Both the position numbers and the translations under genes were made by a program. The notes under the pieces are model-generated. The model searched no databases. It saw nothing but the letters and a program-made list of their open reading frames with translations, and was not told the origin of the DNA. From Microbacterium aurantiacum (GTDB lineage: Bacteria; Actinomycetota; Actinomycetes; Actinomycetales; Microbacteriaceae): a stretch of 64,000 bases of DNA. The number at the start of each line of letters is the position of its first letter. Positions within the stretch are counted from its first letter, which is position 1. Shown piece after piece: positions 16,220 through 24,835 of this stretch. The stretch covers positions 39,185 through 103,184 of the forward strand of contig NZ_PGGU01000014.1 in assembly GCF_002872075.1 (NCBI RefSeq), given 5' to 3'.

Positions 16220-17071
16220 TCAGCTGCCGGTCTTCTTCTTCGGAGTCGACTTGGGCGCATCCTCGGCCTTCGACGACGCGTTCTTCTTCTCCTTCGACCG
16301 GGCGACGCTCGCGCGCAGCGCCTCCATCAGGTCGATGACTTCGCCGCCCTTCTCCTCTTCGTCCTCTGCGAAGGTCGCCGACACGTCGAAGCCCTCACCC
16401 GCCTCGATCTTCGCGTCGATGAGGGTGCGCAATTCCTTCTGGTACTCGTCGACGAACGCATCCGGATCGAAGTCCCCGGAGTAGCTCTCGACGAGGGATG
16501 CCGAAAGCTCGAGCTCCTTCTTCGAGATCTTCACGTCCTCATCCAGGGAAGGGAAGGCCGCCTCGCGCACCTCGTCGGCCCAGAGCAGGGTCTGCAGCAC
16601 GAGGACATCGCGGCGCACCCGCAGCGCCGCCAGCCGCGTCTTCTGCCGCAGCGTGAACCGCACGATGGCGGTGCGGTCGGTCTGCTCCAGCGTCCGGCGC
16701 AGCAGCACGTACGCCTTCGGGGACTTCGAGTCCGGTTCGAGGTAGTACGCCTTGTCGAGGGTGAGCAGATCGACCTGCTCGGTCGGCACGAACTCGACCA
16801 CGTCGATCTCGCGGCTCTTCTCGGCCGGGAGCGACGCCAGGTCCTCCTTGGTCAGCACGATGGTCTGCGCGTCGTCGACGTAGGCGCGATCGATGTCGGC
16901 ATACGCCACGGTCTCACCGCAGACCTCGCACGTGCGCTGGTAGCGGATGCGTCCGCCGTCCTTCTCGTGCACTTGGTGCAGCGGAACGTCGTGATCCTCA
17001 GTCGCGGAATACACCTTCACCGGGACGTTCACGAGCCCGAACGTCAGTGCGCCCTTCCAGATGGTCCTCAT
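16220..17071 (-). CDS. ku: Non-homologous end-joining protein Ku
   Basis: Bacterial Ku is a homodimer that binds DNA double-strand ends and recruits LigD. The 283-residue protein begins MRTIWKGALTFGLVNVPVKV, the standard family N-terminus, and has RYQRTCEVCGETVAYADI and a core running to about residue 250. It ends in a lysine-rich tail (SKEKKNASSKAEDAPKST then PKKKTGS), as in other actinobacterial Ku proteins where the tail contacts DNA. The frame is open to 17086; the ATG at 17071 is chosen for the conserved start. It is divergent from ligD with 71 bases between the start codons. Confidence 0.96.
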   Translation of the reverse strand: MRTIWKGALTFGLVNVPVKVYSATEDHDVPLHQVHEKDGGRIRYQRTCEVCGETVAYADIDRAYVDDAQTIVLTKEDLASLPAEKSREIDVVEFVPTEQVDLLTLDKAYYLEPDSKSPKAYVLLRRTLEQTDRTAIVRFTLRQKTRLAALRVRRDVLVLQTLLWADEVREAAFPSLDEDVKISKKELELSASLVESYSGDFDPDAFVDEYQKELRTLIDAKIEAGEGFDVSATFAEDEEEKGGEVIDLMEALRASVARSKEKKNASSKAEDAPKSTPKKKTGS

Positions 17072-17142
17072 GACACCAGTAGACACCAGTCACACCGGCC
17101 ACGACCAGCCCCTTGACGAGCACCGTGCCCTAACCTGACGTC
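17072..17142. promoter_or_regulatory. Divergent control region between ku and ligD
   Basis: Two direct copies of GACACCAGT are at 17072-17080 and 17082-17090, immediately upstream of ku. On the plus side TAACCT (17131-17136) sits 6 nt before the ligD ATG, predicting a leaderless ligD mRNA. TTGACG at 17113-17118 is only 12 nt from that box, too close for a standard -35. Confidence 0.45.
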
Positions 17143-19554
17143 ATGGCGAAGGACGGACAGGTCGTGCAGGTGGACGGCCGCCGCCTGCGCGTCACCAACC
17201 TCGACAAAGTCGTGTATCCGGAGACCGGCACGACCAAGAGCGAGATCATCGCCTACTACTCCGCGATCGCCCCGCTTCTGCTCCCCCAACTCGCCGGGCG
17301 GCCGGTGACGCGCAAGCGCTGGGTCGACGGCGTGGGCACGGCGGATGCTCCTGCCGACGCCTTCTTCACCAAGCAGCTCGAGCCCGGCGCTCCGGAGTGG
17401 ATCCCGCGCATGCCGATCCAGCACTCGGACGGCCCGAAGGATTACCCGCTGGTCGATGACATCCCGACCCTGGTGTGGCTCGCCCAGGTCGCGGCGATCG
17501 AGCTCCACGTGCCGCAGTGGCGGTTCGACGCCGACGGCCTGCCCGGCAGGCCAGACCGGCTCGTGCTCGATCTCGATCCCGGACCGGGGGCCGACCTCGC
17601 CCAGTGCGCCGCGGTGGCGGGGATCGCCCGCGGCATCCTCTCCGCCATCGGACTCGCGCCCGTGCCCGTCACGAGCGGCAGCAAGGGCATCCACCTCTAC
17701 GCGCCCCTGCCCGGCACGCAGACCAGCAGCGAGATCTCCGCCGTCGTGAAGGAACTCGCGCGCCTCATCGAGAACGACCACCCCGACCTCGCGACCAGCA
17801 CGATGGCCAAGGCCGCGCGCGGCGGAAAGGTGTTCCTCGACTGGAGCCAGAACAACGGCAAGAAGACCACGATCTCCCCCTACTCGCTCCGCGGGCGCGC
17901 ACGACCGTGGGTCGCCGCTCCGCGCACCTGGGAGGAGCTGGACTCGCCCGACCTCGGGCAGCTCGACCTCCATGAGGTGCTCGCGCGGATGGAGGAGGGC
18001 ATCGATCCGCTGGCCGGACTCGGCCCTGACGGCGACGACGCCCTCGCGCCCTATCTCGCCAAGCGCGATGCCGCGAAGACGCCTGAGCCCATGCCGGAAC
18101 GGATCTCGGCCGCGGGTGGCGGGATGACACGGCGCTTCGTGATCCAGGAGCACCATGCCCGCCGGCTGCATTACGACCTGCGCATCGAGGATCGCGGAGT
18201 CCTGGTCAGCTGGGCGGTTCCCAAGGGCGTGCCGGAGACCGCCGATCGCAACCACCTCGCGGTGATGACCGAACCCCACCCGATGGAGTACCTGACGTTC
18301 GCCGGCACCATCCCGGCGGGTGAGTACGGTGCCGGGGAGATGACGGTGTGGGACACCGGGACCGTCGAGCTCGAGAAGTGGCGCGACGACGAGGTCATCG
18401 GCACCTTCACCGGAAAGACCGGCGGCCCGCTGGGCGCCGCTCGACTCGCCCTGATCCGGACCGGAGGCGAGGGCGAGAAGTCGTCGTGGTTGCTGCACCG
18501 GATGAAGGACGAGCGCGCCTCGCACCGGCGGGGACGGCCACGGTCGGCGCGATCCACCGAGACGACGTCGACCGTCGTCGAGCACGCGGCGGCCACCGTG
18601 CGGCCGATGCTCGCCGAGCACGGCACTCCGCCCGCCGCGCGGCGGCTCAGCTCCCCCGGCTGGGCGGAGATCAAGTGGGATGGCATCCGCGCGATCGGGG
18701 TGTGGCGCGACGGGCGGATGACTCTGCAGGCACGATCGGGCACCGACATCACCGCCCGCTACCCCGAGCTCACCGCCGACGGAGCACCCGGTTTCCCGAT
18801 CGGGGAGGCGATCGTCGACGGCGAGATCGTCGCCTTCGACTCCTCGGGGCGCCCGAGCTTCAGCCGGATGCAGAGCCGGATCCACCTGACCTCAGCCAGG
18901 GAGATCGAACGCGAGGTCGTGCGGAACCCCGTGATCTACCAGCTCTTCGACCTGCTGAGCCTGGACGGCCACGACCTCACCGGGCTTCCGCTCCGCGACC
19001 GCCGAGAGCTGCTGGAGGGCATCGCCCAGGATCTCGATGCGCCTGTGGTCGTGCCCCCGGTCTTCGACGACGTCGATGCGGCGCTGGAGACGAGCGCCGC
19101 GCTGGGCCTGGAGGGGATCGTCGTCAAGGACCCGGCATCCGCATACCGTCCGGGTCTGCGCTCGCCCGCCTGGCTCAAGCTCAAGCACACCCGCACACAG
19201 GAGGTGGTCATCGGCGGCATCCGGCCGGGAAAAGGAGATCGAGGGGGACGGATCGGGTCGCTGCTCCTCGGCGTCCCGGACGATGGGGAGCTTCGCTACG
19301 TCGGCCGCGTCGGGACCGGGTTCACGGACCGGATGCTGCGCGACCTCACCGCCCGGCTCGAACCGCTGCGCACCGACCGTTCGCATCTCGCGGGCGTCCC
19401 CAGGCCGGACGCCGCCGACGCCCTCTGGGTGCGGCCGGAGCTCGTGGCCGAAGTCGAGTTCGCGAACTGGACGCCGGACGGCATCCTCCGGCACGCCCGC
19501 TGGCGGGGTCTGCGCCCGGACAAGAGCCCGGATGAGATCGTCCGCGAGCCCTGA
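17143..19554 (+). CDS. ligD: ATP-dependent DNA ligase LigD (polymerase-phosphoesterase-ligase)
   Basis: The 803-residue end-joining enzyme acts with Ku. Order of domains as in mycobacterial LigD: primase/polymerase domain at about 5-290 (VTNLDKVVYPETGTTKSEII; metal-binding VLDLDPGPG; SGSKGIHLYAPL), 3'-phosphoesterase at about 325-450 (QEHHARRLHYDLRIED; GVPETADRNHLAV) and ligase at about 490-800. The ligase nucleophile is Lys511 in EIKWDGIRAI. Later ligase motifs are VDGEIVAFD, LEGIVVKDP and AWLKLKHTRTQEVVIGG. The start at 17143 is supported by a TAACCT box 6 nt upstream. It converges with the CDF transporter gene. Confidence 0.97.
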   Translation: MAKDGQVVQVDGRRLRVTNLDKVVYPETGTTKSEIIAYYSAIAPLLLPQLAGRPVTRKRWVDGVGTADAPADAFFTKQLEPGAPEWIPRMPIQHSDGPKDYPLVDDIPTLVWLAQVAAIELHVPQWRFDADGLPGRPDRLVLDLDPGPGADLAQCAAVAGIARGILSAIGLAPVPVTSGSKGIHLYAPLPGTQTSSEISAVVKELARLIENDHPDLATSTMAKAARGGKVFLDWSQNNGKKTTISPYSLRGRARPWVAAPRTWEELDSPDLGQLDLHEVLARMEEGIDPLAGLGPDGDDALAPYLAKRDAAKTPEPMPERISAAGGGMTRRFVIQEHHARRLHYDLRIEDRGVLVSWAVPKGVPETADRNHLAVMTEPHPMEYLTFAGTIPAGEYGAGEMTVWDTGTVELEKWRDDEVIGTFTGKTGGPLGAARLALIRTGGEGEKSSWLLHRMKDERASHRRGRPRSARSTETTSTVVEHAAATVRPMLAEHGTPPAARRLSSPGWAEIKWDGIRAIGVWRDGRMTLQARSGTDITARYPELTADGAPGFPIGEAIVDGEIVAFDSSGRPSFSRMQSRIHLTSAREIEREVVRNPVIYQLFDLLSLDGHDLTGLPLRDRRELLEGIAQDLDAPVVVPPVFDDVDAALETSAALGLEGIVVKDPASAYRPGLRSPAWLKLKHTRTQEVVIGGIRPGKGDRGGRIGSLLLGVPDDGELRYVGRVGTGFTDRMLRDLTARLEPLRTDRSHLAGVPRPDAADALWVRPELVAEVEFANWTPDGILRHARWRGLRPDKSPDEIVREP

Positions 19555-19566
19555 GGCGCAGGTCGA

Positions 19567-20487
19567 TCAGGAGTGATGAGGCTCGCACTCGGAGTGCTCG
19601 GCCGGCTCGATCTGGAAGGTCGAGTGCTCGACGTCGAAATGGTCGGCGAGACAGGCCTGCAGATCGGCGAGCAGCCGGCCCGACCCGCCTCCGGCGAGGA
19701 GTGCCGGTGCGACGGTGACGTGGGCGCTGAACACCGGTGCGCCCCGGGTGAGCTGCCAGACGTGCACGTCGTGCACGCCGACGACACCCTGGTAGTCGAG
19801 CAGGTGCTGACGGATCTCGCTCACCGCCGTGCCCTTCGGCGCCGACTCGGCGAGCACCGAGAACACCTCACGCAGCAACGAGATCGCCCGCGGGATGATC
19901 ATCGCCGCGATGAACAGCGAGGCGATCGCATCCGCCGGCATCCACCCCGTGACCATGATCACGATGGCGGCGACGATCACCGCGGCCGAGCCGATGAGGT
20001 CGCCCATCACCTCCAGATAGGCGCCGCGCACGTTGATGCTCGTCTTCTGCGCCCTGCTGAGCAACCACATCGAGATCGCGTTGGCGATCAGGCCGATCAC
20101 GGCGACGATGAGCATCAGCGTGCCGGCGACCTCGACGTCGCTCGGATTCAGCAGCCGCCCGATGCCCTCGATCGCGACCCAGCCGGCGAGCAGGATCAGG
20201 ATCACCGCGTTGATCAGCGCCCCGAACACCTCGGCTCGCTGATATCCGAAGGTGCGCCGGTCATCGGCAGGGCGTGCGGCCACCGCGCTCGCGATCAGCG
20301 CGATCACGAGCGCCGAAGCGTCGGTGAACATGTGCGCGGCGTCGGCCAGGAGCGCGAGCGAACCCGTGAGGACGGCGCCGACGATCTGAACCACCATCAC
20401 GGTTCCGGTGAGGCTCAACGAGATCGCCAGCAGCCGTCGACTGCTCGCGGAACGGATCCCGGCTGGCGATGGCGCATGGTCGTGCAT
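19567..20487 (-). CDS. Cation diffusion facilitator, CzcD/ZitB-like
   Basis: A 306-residue metal/proton antiporter, most likely exporting zinc and perhaps cadmium or cobalt. Six membrane segments lie in the first 210 residues. The metal site in TM2 is seen in LLADAAHMFTDASAL (His and Asp four apart). The TM5 counterpart reads LEVMGDLIGSAAV, with Glu-Val-Met-Gly-Asp where many family members have His. The cytoplasmic C-terminal domain has VVGVHDVHVWQLTRG and a His-rich end (AEHSECEPHHS). A TAGCCT box 6 nt before the ATG predicts a leaderless mRNA, and a Zur-like sequence lies further upstream at 20545-20560. Confidence 0.92.
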   Translation of the reverse strand: MHDHAPSPAGIRSASSRRLLAISLSLTGTVMVVQIVGAVLTGSLALLADAAHMFTDASALVIALIASAVAARPADDRRTFGYQRAEVFGALINAVILILLAGWVAIEGIGRLLNPSDVEVAGTLMLIVAVIGLIANAISMWLLSRAQKTSINVRGAYLEVMGDLIGSAAVIVAAIVIMVTGWMPADAIASLFIAAMIIPRAISLLREVFSVLAESAPKGTAVSEIRQHLLDYQGVVGVHDVHVWQLTRGAPVFSAHVTVAPALLAGGGSGRLLADLQACLADHFDVEHSTFQIEPAEHSECEPHHS

Positions 20488-20493
20488 GTCCCC

Positions 20494-20499
20494 AGGCTA
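20494..20499 (-). promoter_or_regulatory. Predicted -10 box of the CDF transporter gene
   Basis: TAGCCT on the minus strand, 6 nt before the ATG at 20487; predicts a leaderless transcript. Confidence 0.55.
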
Positions 20500-20544
20500 G
20501 ACCGGCCTGATGCCCCGATCGGCCGGTTCCGGCTAGTCGGGAAG

Positions 20545-20560
20545 GGTAACGATTCTCACC
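20545..20560. promoter_or_regulatory. Candidate Zur/Fur-type operator upstream of the CDF transporter
   Basis: GGTAACGATTCTCACC is an imperfect palindrome (GGT.A..AT..T.ACC) resembling actinobacterial Zur boxes of the TGA-AAT-n-ATT-TCA type. It lies 58-73 bases before the transporter start codon. The match is by eye only. Confidence 0.35.
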
Positions 20561-20573
20561 TTCAGCGCCGCGC

Positions 20574-21152
20574 TCATGCGCGGACCCTGGTGTAGCTGAG
20601 CACCGCGCATCCATTGTCGAGGGTGCTGACATCTTCGAGCGCGAACTGCGTCGGGGCGAACCCGTGGCGGACCATGGGGATGCCGGAGCCGGCGATCACC
20701 GGATACTTCTTGACGATGAGACGGTCGATCTCGGCCAGGAGCGTCCCGGCCAGCTCGGCGCCACCGGCGAGGTGGATGCCCAGGCCCTCCTCCGCCTTGA
20801 GCTCGCGCACGCGAGCGGCCGGGTCGGTGCGCACGAGCTCGACATTCGCATCTTCCGGATCGTCCAGCGATCCGCTGAAGACGACCGTGCGCAGGTGCGC
20901 GTACGGGTCGGTGATGCCGTACTGCAGCGCGGGCTCGTAGGTCCGGCGCCCCATCAGGACGGTGTCGAACTGCGTGAGCGGTGCGTCGGCGATTCCCATC
21001 GATGCGCGTACATGGCTGGGCTGCACATCCGGCAGGCGCGCTCCGAGGAACGCTTCGAACCCGGGCGTCAACGGGTAGAAGTCGACTTCGTCGTCGGGGC
21101 CGGCGATGAAGCCGTCGAGCGTGACGCCGATGTAGTAGGTCAGTTCTCGCAT
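20574..21152 (-). CDS. RibD C-terminal / dihydrofolate reductase family protein
   Basis: A 192-residue NADPH-dependent reductase-like protein. It begins MRELTYYIGVTLDGFIAGP, the usual start of this group, and has LMGRRTYEP, an acidic loop, then LGIHLAGGAELAGTLLAEID with the glycine pair that binds the cofactor, and VIAGSGIPM. Members are often annotated as dihydrofolate reductases, but many have no known substrate; the RibD and DHFR functions are not established here. The ATG at 21152 is only 7-8 nt from a -10 box, so translation is probably leaderless. Its promoter is flanked by an 11-bp inverted repeat, implying repression by an unidentified regulator. Confidence 0.85.
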   Translation of the reverse strand: MRELTYYIGVTLDGFIAGPDDEVDFYPLTPGFEAFLGARLPDVQPSHVRASMGIADAPLTQFDTVLMGRRTYEPALQYGITDPYAHLRTVVFSGSLDDPEDANVELVRTDPAARVRELKAEEGLGIHLAGGAELAGTLLAEIDRLIVKKYPVIAGSGIPMVRHGFAPTQFALEDVSTLDNGCAVLSYTRVRA

Positions 21153-21160
21153 GCGCACCA

Positions 21161-21202
21161 GATTAACCACTACATCTGAACCACGTCAAGCGTAGTGGTT
21201 AA
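21161..21202 (-). promoter_or_regulatory. Promoter of the RibD-like gene inside an 11-bp inverted repeat
   Basis: TTAACCACTAC (21163-21173) and GTAGTGGTTAA (21192-21202) are perfect inverted repeats. On the minus strand TTGACG (21189-21184) and TTAATC (21166-21161) are 17 nt apart, a standard sigma-70 spacing. One arm overlaps the -10 box and the rdgB stop codon lies in the other. This looks like a repressor operator. Confidence 0.65.
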
Positions 21203-21792
21203 AGAGTTGCCAACAAGGGGATCAGTTCCTCGAAGGCACGGGCCCGGTGGGACTGCGACTGCTTCTCCTCCGCCGTGAACTCGGCCACCGTGCGCGCAGC
21301 GCCGTCGGGCTGCGCATCCGGGATGAAGATCGGGTCGTACCCGAAGCCGCCGACGCCGGACGGGGCGTGCGCCAAGCGGCCCGGCCAGCGTCCGACGACG
21401 ACGCGCTCCTCGCCCTCCGGAGCGACCAGGGCGATCGTGGAGACGAACTGCGCCGCGCGGTGCTCGTCGGCGATGTCGCGCAGCTGATCGAGCAGCAGTT
21501 CGAGATTCGCCCCCGCGTCCTTGCGCTGCCCCGCCCAGTATGCGGAGAACACGCCGGGAGAACCGCCCAGCACGTCGACGCAGATGCCGGAGTCGTCGGC
21601 GAGCGCCGGAAGACCCGTGTGCGCCGATGCGGCGCGAGCCTTGATCAGGGCGTTCGCCTCGAAGGTCACGCCGTCCTCGACCGGCTCGGGGCCGTCGTAC
21701 CCGATGACCTCGAGATCGGGTCGCGTCCGCGCCACGATCTGCTGGAACTCGGCGACCTTGTGCGGGTTGTGGGTCGCGAGGACGACCTTCAT
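21199..21792 (-). CDS. rdgB: Non-canonical purine NTP pyrophosphatase (RdgB/HAM1)
   Basis: A 197-residue housekeeping enzyme that hydrolyses ITP, dITP and XTP to the monophosphates and so keeps deaminated purines out of DNA and RNA. It starts [20 protein letters not shown] with the family motif THN-K. It has the substrate-loop motif ALADDSGICVDVLGGSPGVFSA and ends with VGGFGYDPIF, FTAEEKQSQSHRARA. Its ATG shares one base with the rph stop (TGATG), as part of the murI-rph-rdgB operon. The TAA stop falls within the inverted repeat that controls the next gene. Confidence 0.96.
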   Translation of the reverse strand: MKVVLATHNPHKVAEFQQIVARTRPDLEVIGYDGPEPVEDGVTFEANALIKARAASAHTGLPALADDSGICVDVLGGSPGVFSAYWAGQRKDAGANLELLLDQLRDIADEHRAAQFVSTIALVAPEGEERVVVGRWPGRLAHAPSGVGGFGYDPIFIPDAQPDGAARTVAEFTAEEKQSQSHRARAFEELIPLLATL

Positions 21793-22547
21793 CACTCGGC
21801 CCCTGAGCCCGTCGAAGGGCTCAGCGCGGAGATCTGGCGATCGCGCAGGTCGGCGCAGCCTGCGACTCCGAGATCGAGGAGCGCATCCAGCTCGCGCTTG
21901 TCGAAGGGCGCCCCCTCGGCGGTCCCCTGCACCTCGACGAAGAGCCCACGGCCGGTGACGACGATGTTCATGTCGGTCTCCGCCCTGACGTCCTCCACAT
22001 ATGCCAGATCGAGCATGGGCGCTCCGTCGATGATGCCGACGGAGACGGCGGCGACCGAATCGAGCAGCGGCTTCGCGTTCTTGCCGATGAACTTCTTGTC
22101 CCGGCCCCACTCGATGGCGTCGGCGAGCGCGACGTAGGCGCCGGTGATCGCCGCGGTGCGCGTGCCTCCGTCGGCCTGAAGCACGTCGCAGTCGATGACG
22201 ATGGTGTTCTCGCCGAGCGCCTTGGTGTCGACGACGGCACGCAGAGCGCGCCCGATCAGGCGGGAGATCTCGTGGGTGCGCCCGCCGATGCGGCCCTTCA
22301 CGCTCTCGCGATCGTTGCGGCTGTTCGTCGCGCGCGGCAGCATCGAGTACTCCGCCGTCACCCAGCCCTTGCCCTTTCCGGACAACCAGCGCGGGACGCC
22401 GTTCGTGAACGAGGCTGTGCAGAGCACCTTGGTGCCGCCGAAGCTGATCAGCGCCGACCCTTCGGCGTGCGCACTCCACCCGCGCTCGATCGTGATGTCG
22501 CGGAGCTGGTCGATGGAACGGCCGTCGGCGCGGACGATGTCAGTCAT
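21792..22547 (-). CDS. rph: Ribonuclease PH
   Basis: A 251-residue phosphorolytic 3'-exoribonuclease that trims tRNA precursors. It begins [20 protein letters not shown] and has [42 protein letters not shown] (the phosphate-binding region) and [18 protein letters not shown]. The C-terminus reads [13 protein letters not shown]; the last PSTGSG part is encoded by the palindromic repeat at 21802-21819 and appears to be an addition to the family core. Its start overlaps the murI stop by 4 bases. Confidence 0.96.
   Translation of the reverse strand: MTDIVRADGRSIDQLRDITIERGWSAHAEGSALISFGGTKVLCTASFTNGVPRWLSGKGKGWVTAEYSMLPRATNSRNDRESVKGRIGGRTHEISRLIGRALRAVVDTKALGENTIVIDCDVLQADGGTRTAAITGAYVALADAIEWGRDKKFIGKNAKPLLDSVAAVSVGIIDGAPMLDLAYVEDVRAETDMNIVVTGRGLFVEVQGTAEGAPFDKRELDALLDLGVAGCADLRDRQISALSPSTGSGAE
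21802..21819. repeat. Dispersed palindromic repeat inside the rph 3' end
   Basis: CCTGAGCCCGTCGAAGGG; with the following bases it forms an 8-bp hairpin CTGAGCCC-gtcgaa-GGGCTCAG (21803-21824). Read on the minus strand it encodes PSTGSG at the end of RNase PH. Related copies: 481-498, 23422-23443, 38918-38937. Confidence 0.7.
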
Positions 22548-23407
22548 GGAGTTCCTTCAGGGTTGGGGTGGACGAGCGTGCTCGGTACGGATGCGGGGAG
22601 CGTGATGACGCCGGTCTGCACCAGCTGCACGTCGCGCACCTCGTGGCCCATCAGACGGTTGGCGAGTGCGGTGAACTCGGCGGCGGAGTCGCCGGTCGCC
22701 TCGTAGACGTAGCGCGCCGTCGCGTCCGGTGAGGCGAGCAGGTCGCCGCGCACGAGCTGGCGATACACGTCGCCGGCCGTTTCGTCGTCGCTGGAGACGA
22801 GGGTCACGCCCTCCCCCATCACGTAGCCGATGGCACCCCGCAGGAACGGGTAGTGAGTGCATCCGAGCACGAGGGTGTCGACGCCGGCCTCGCGCAGCGG
22901 CGCGAGGTACTCCTCGGCCGTCGCGAGCACCTCGGCGGTGCCGGTCACGCCCGCTTCGACGAACTCGACGAACCGCGGGCACGCGGCGGTGAACACCTCG
23001 AGGGTCTCATTCACCTCGAGCATGTCCTGGTAGGCACGGGAGCCGATGGTGCCGACGGTGCCGATCACGCCCACCCGGCCGTTGCGGGTGGTGGACACGG
23101 CCCGTCGCACTGCGGGGCCGATGACCTCGACCACAGGCACGTCGTATCGCTCGCGCGCATCGCGCAGCATCGCGGCGGATGCGGTGTTGCAGGCGATCAC
23201 GAGCATCTTCACGCCCTGATCGACGAGGGTGTCGAGCACGTCGAGGGAATAGCGCCGGACGTCGGCGATCGGCTTCGGGCCGTAGGGCGAGTGGGCCGTG
23301 TCGCCGATGTAGACGAACGATTCGCGGGGCAACTGGGCGTGGATCGCGCGAGCCACCGTGAGCCCGCCGACACCGGAGTCGAAGATTCCGATCGGCGCGT
23401 CGTTCAT
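22544..23407 (-). CDS. murI: Glutamate racemase
   Basis: A 287-residue enzyme that makes D-glutamate for peptidoglycan. The family start [17 protein letters not shown] is at 6-22. The two catalytic cysteines are Cys73 in VIACNTASA and Cys183 in [24 protein letters not shown] is also conserved. It is the first gene of the murI-rph-rdgB operon, each joined by 1-4 base overlaps. TAGGCT (23421-23416 on the minus strand) lies 8 nt before the ATG and is the likely promoter; it directly abuts the repeat at 23422. Confidence 0.96.
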   Translation of the reverse strand: MNDAPIGIFDSGVGGLTVARAIHAQLPRESFVYIGDTAHSPYGPKPIADVRRYSLDVLDTLVDQGVKMLVIACNTASAAMLRDARERYDVPVVEVIGPAVRRAVSTTRNGRVGVIGTVGTIGSRAYQDMLEVNETLEVFTAACPRFVEFVEAGVTGTAEVLATAEEYLAPLREAGVDTLVLGCTHYPFLRGAIGYVMGEGVTLVSSDDETAGDVYRQLVRGDLLASPDATARYVYEATGDSAAEFTALANRLMGHEVRDVQLVQTGVITLPASVPSTLVHPNPEGTP

Positions 23408-23421
23408 GACTCACCAGCCTA

Positions 23422-23443
23422 CCCTTCGACCGGGTCGGGGACC
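23422..23443. repeat. Dispersed palindromic repeat between murI and pncB
   Basis: CCCTTCGACCGGGTCGGGGACC. Relatives are in rph (21802), the TRAM methyltransferase gene (38918) and near smpB (481). It occupies the region just upstream of the murI -10 box. Confidence 0.65.
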
Positions 23444-23478
23444 GCCCGCCTGCGCGGCGCGGGCATCTCCCCGCTCAC

Positions 23479-23484
23479 TAAGCT
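23479..23484 (+). promoter_or_regulatory. Predicted -10 box of pncB
   Basis: TAAGCT lies 6 nt before the pncB ATG (23491); predicts a leaderless mRNA. Confidence 0.5.
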
Positions 23485-23490
23485 GAGCGG

Positions 23491-24816
23491 ATGACCACGT
23501 CGACGGCGCTGCTCACCGACCGCTACGAACTCACCATGCTCGCCGCCGCTCTGCGCGACGGCACCGCATCGCGCCCCTGCGTGTTCGAGTTGTTCTCCCG
23601 CCGGCTGTCCGGCGGTCGCCGGTTCGGCGTGCTGGCCGGTACCGGGCGCCTGCTCTCGCTGCTGCGCGACTTCCGTTTCGGCGACGACGAACTGCGCTAC
23701 CTCCGTGACGCCCATGTGGTGGATGCGGAAACTCTGCGCCATCTCGAGGATTACCGGTTCACCGGGTCGATCAGCGGCTACCGCGAGGGCGAGCTGTACT
23801 TCCCCGGCTCTCCCGTCCTCACCGTCGAGGGCAGCTTCGCCGACGCCGTCGTGCTCGAGACGCTGGCGCTCAGCGTGCTCAATCACGACTCGGCCGTCGC
23901 CACCGCCGCGTCCCGGATGAGCATCGCCGCCGGAGAGCGTCCGCTGGCCGAGATGGGCTCGCGCCGCGCCGCCGAGGAGTCCGCGGTCGCAGCAGCCCGG
24001 GCGGCTTACATCGCCGGCTTCGGATCGACGAGCAACCTCGAAGCGGGCCGCCGCTGGGGCATCCCGACCATGGGCACGGCCGCGCACTCCTGGACGCTGC
24101 TGCACGACACGGAGCAGGAGGCGTTCCGCTCCCAGATCGCGAGCCTCGGCGCGGACACCACCCTGCTCGTGGATACCTACGACATCCGCACCGGGGTGGA
24201 GACAGCGATCCGCGTCGCGGGTACGGGACTCGGCGGCGTTCGCATCGACTCCGGTGATCTCCCGATCGTCGCCGGCGAGGTGCGGGATCTGCTGGATCAG
24301 CTCGGCGCGGTGCACACGCGCATCACGGTGACAAGCGATCTCGACGAATACGCGATCGCCGCCCTCGCGGCGTCGCCCGTGGATGCCTACGGGGTGGGCA
24401 CCTCGGTGGTCACCGGATCCGGCTATCCCACGGCGGGGATGGTCTACAAGCTCGTGGCGCGGCAGGACGGCACAGGATCCTGGATCGGCGTCGCGAAGGC
24501 GTCGACCGACAAGGGCTCCCGTGGTGGCCGCAAGGCGGCGTTCCGCACGCTCGCCGACGGCGTGGCGGTCGCAGAGACCGTCGCCGTGTCCGACGGCTTC
24601 GAAGAGCTCGACCTCGCGTCCGAGCACCCCGACGGCCGCGCCCTTCAGGTCCCGCTGGTCGTCGCCGGCGAGATCGACACCACGTACGAAGGCGCGGCGG
24701 GAACAGCATCCGCTCGAGCGCACCATCTGCGCGTGCGCGAGGAGCTTCCGGTCCGGGCCCTCGCGCTCAGCAAGTCCGACCCGGCGATCCCGACGACATT
24801 CGTCGAGGCCATCTGA
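23491..24816 (+). CDS. pncB: Nicotinate phosphoribosyltransferase
   Basis: A 441-residue enzyme of NAD salvage that joins nicotinate and PRPP to give nicotinate mononucleotide, using ATP. It starts with LLTDRYELTMLAAALRDGTA, the NAPRTase signature. It has a catalytic-site histidine in PTMGTAAHSW (His199), VDTYDIRTGVETAI, the phosphate-binding VRIDSGDLPIVAGEVR, and DAYGVGTSVVTGSGYP. Length and motifs fit actinobacterial PncB1/B2. It is divergent from murI and followed by the convergent DUF3039 gene. The ATG is set by a TAAGCT box 6 nt upstream. Confidence 0.95.
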   Translation: MTTSTALLTDRYELTMLAAALRDGTASRPCVFELFSRRLSGGRRFGVLAGTGRLLSLLRDFRFGDDELRYLRDAHVVDAETLRHLEDYRFTGSISGYREGELYFPGSPVLTVEGSFADAVVLETLALSVLNHDSAVATAASRMSIAAGERPLAEMGSRRAAEESAVAAARAAYIAGFGSTSNLEAGRRWGIPTMGTAAHSWTLLHDTEQEAFRSQIASLGADTTLLVDTYDIRTGVETAIRVAGTGLGGVRIDSGDLPIVAGEVRDLLDQLGAVHTRITVTSDLDEYAIAALAASPVDAYGVGTSVVTGSGYPTAGMVYKLVARQDGTGSWIGVAKASTDKGSRGGRKAAFRTLADGVAVAETVAVSDGFEELDLASEHPDGRALQVPLVVAGEIDTTYEGAAGTASARAHHLRVREELPVRALALSKSDPAIPTTFVEAI

Positions 24817-24835
24817 AGGATGACGTGAGCTGAAT

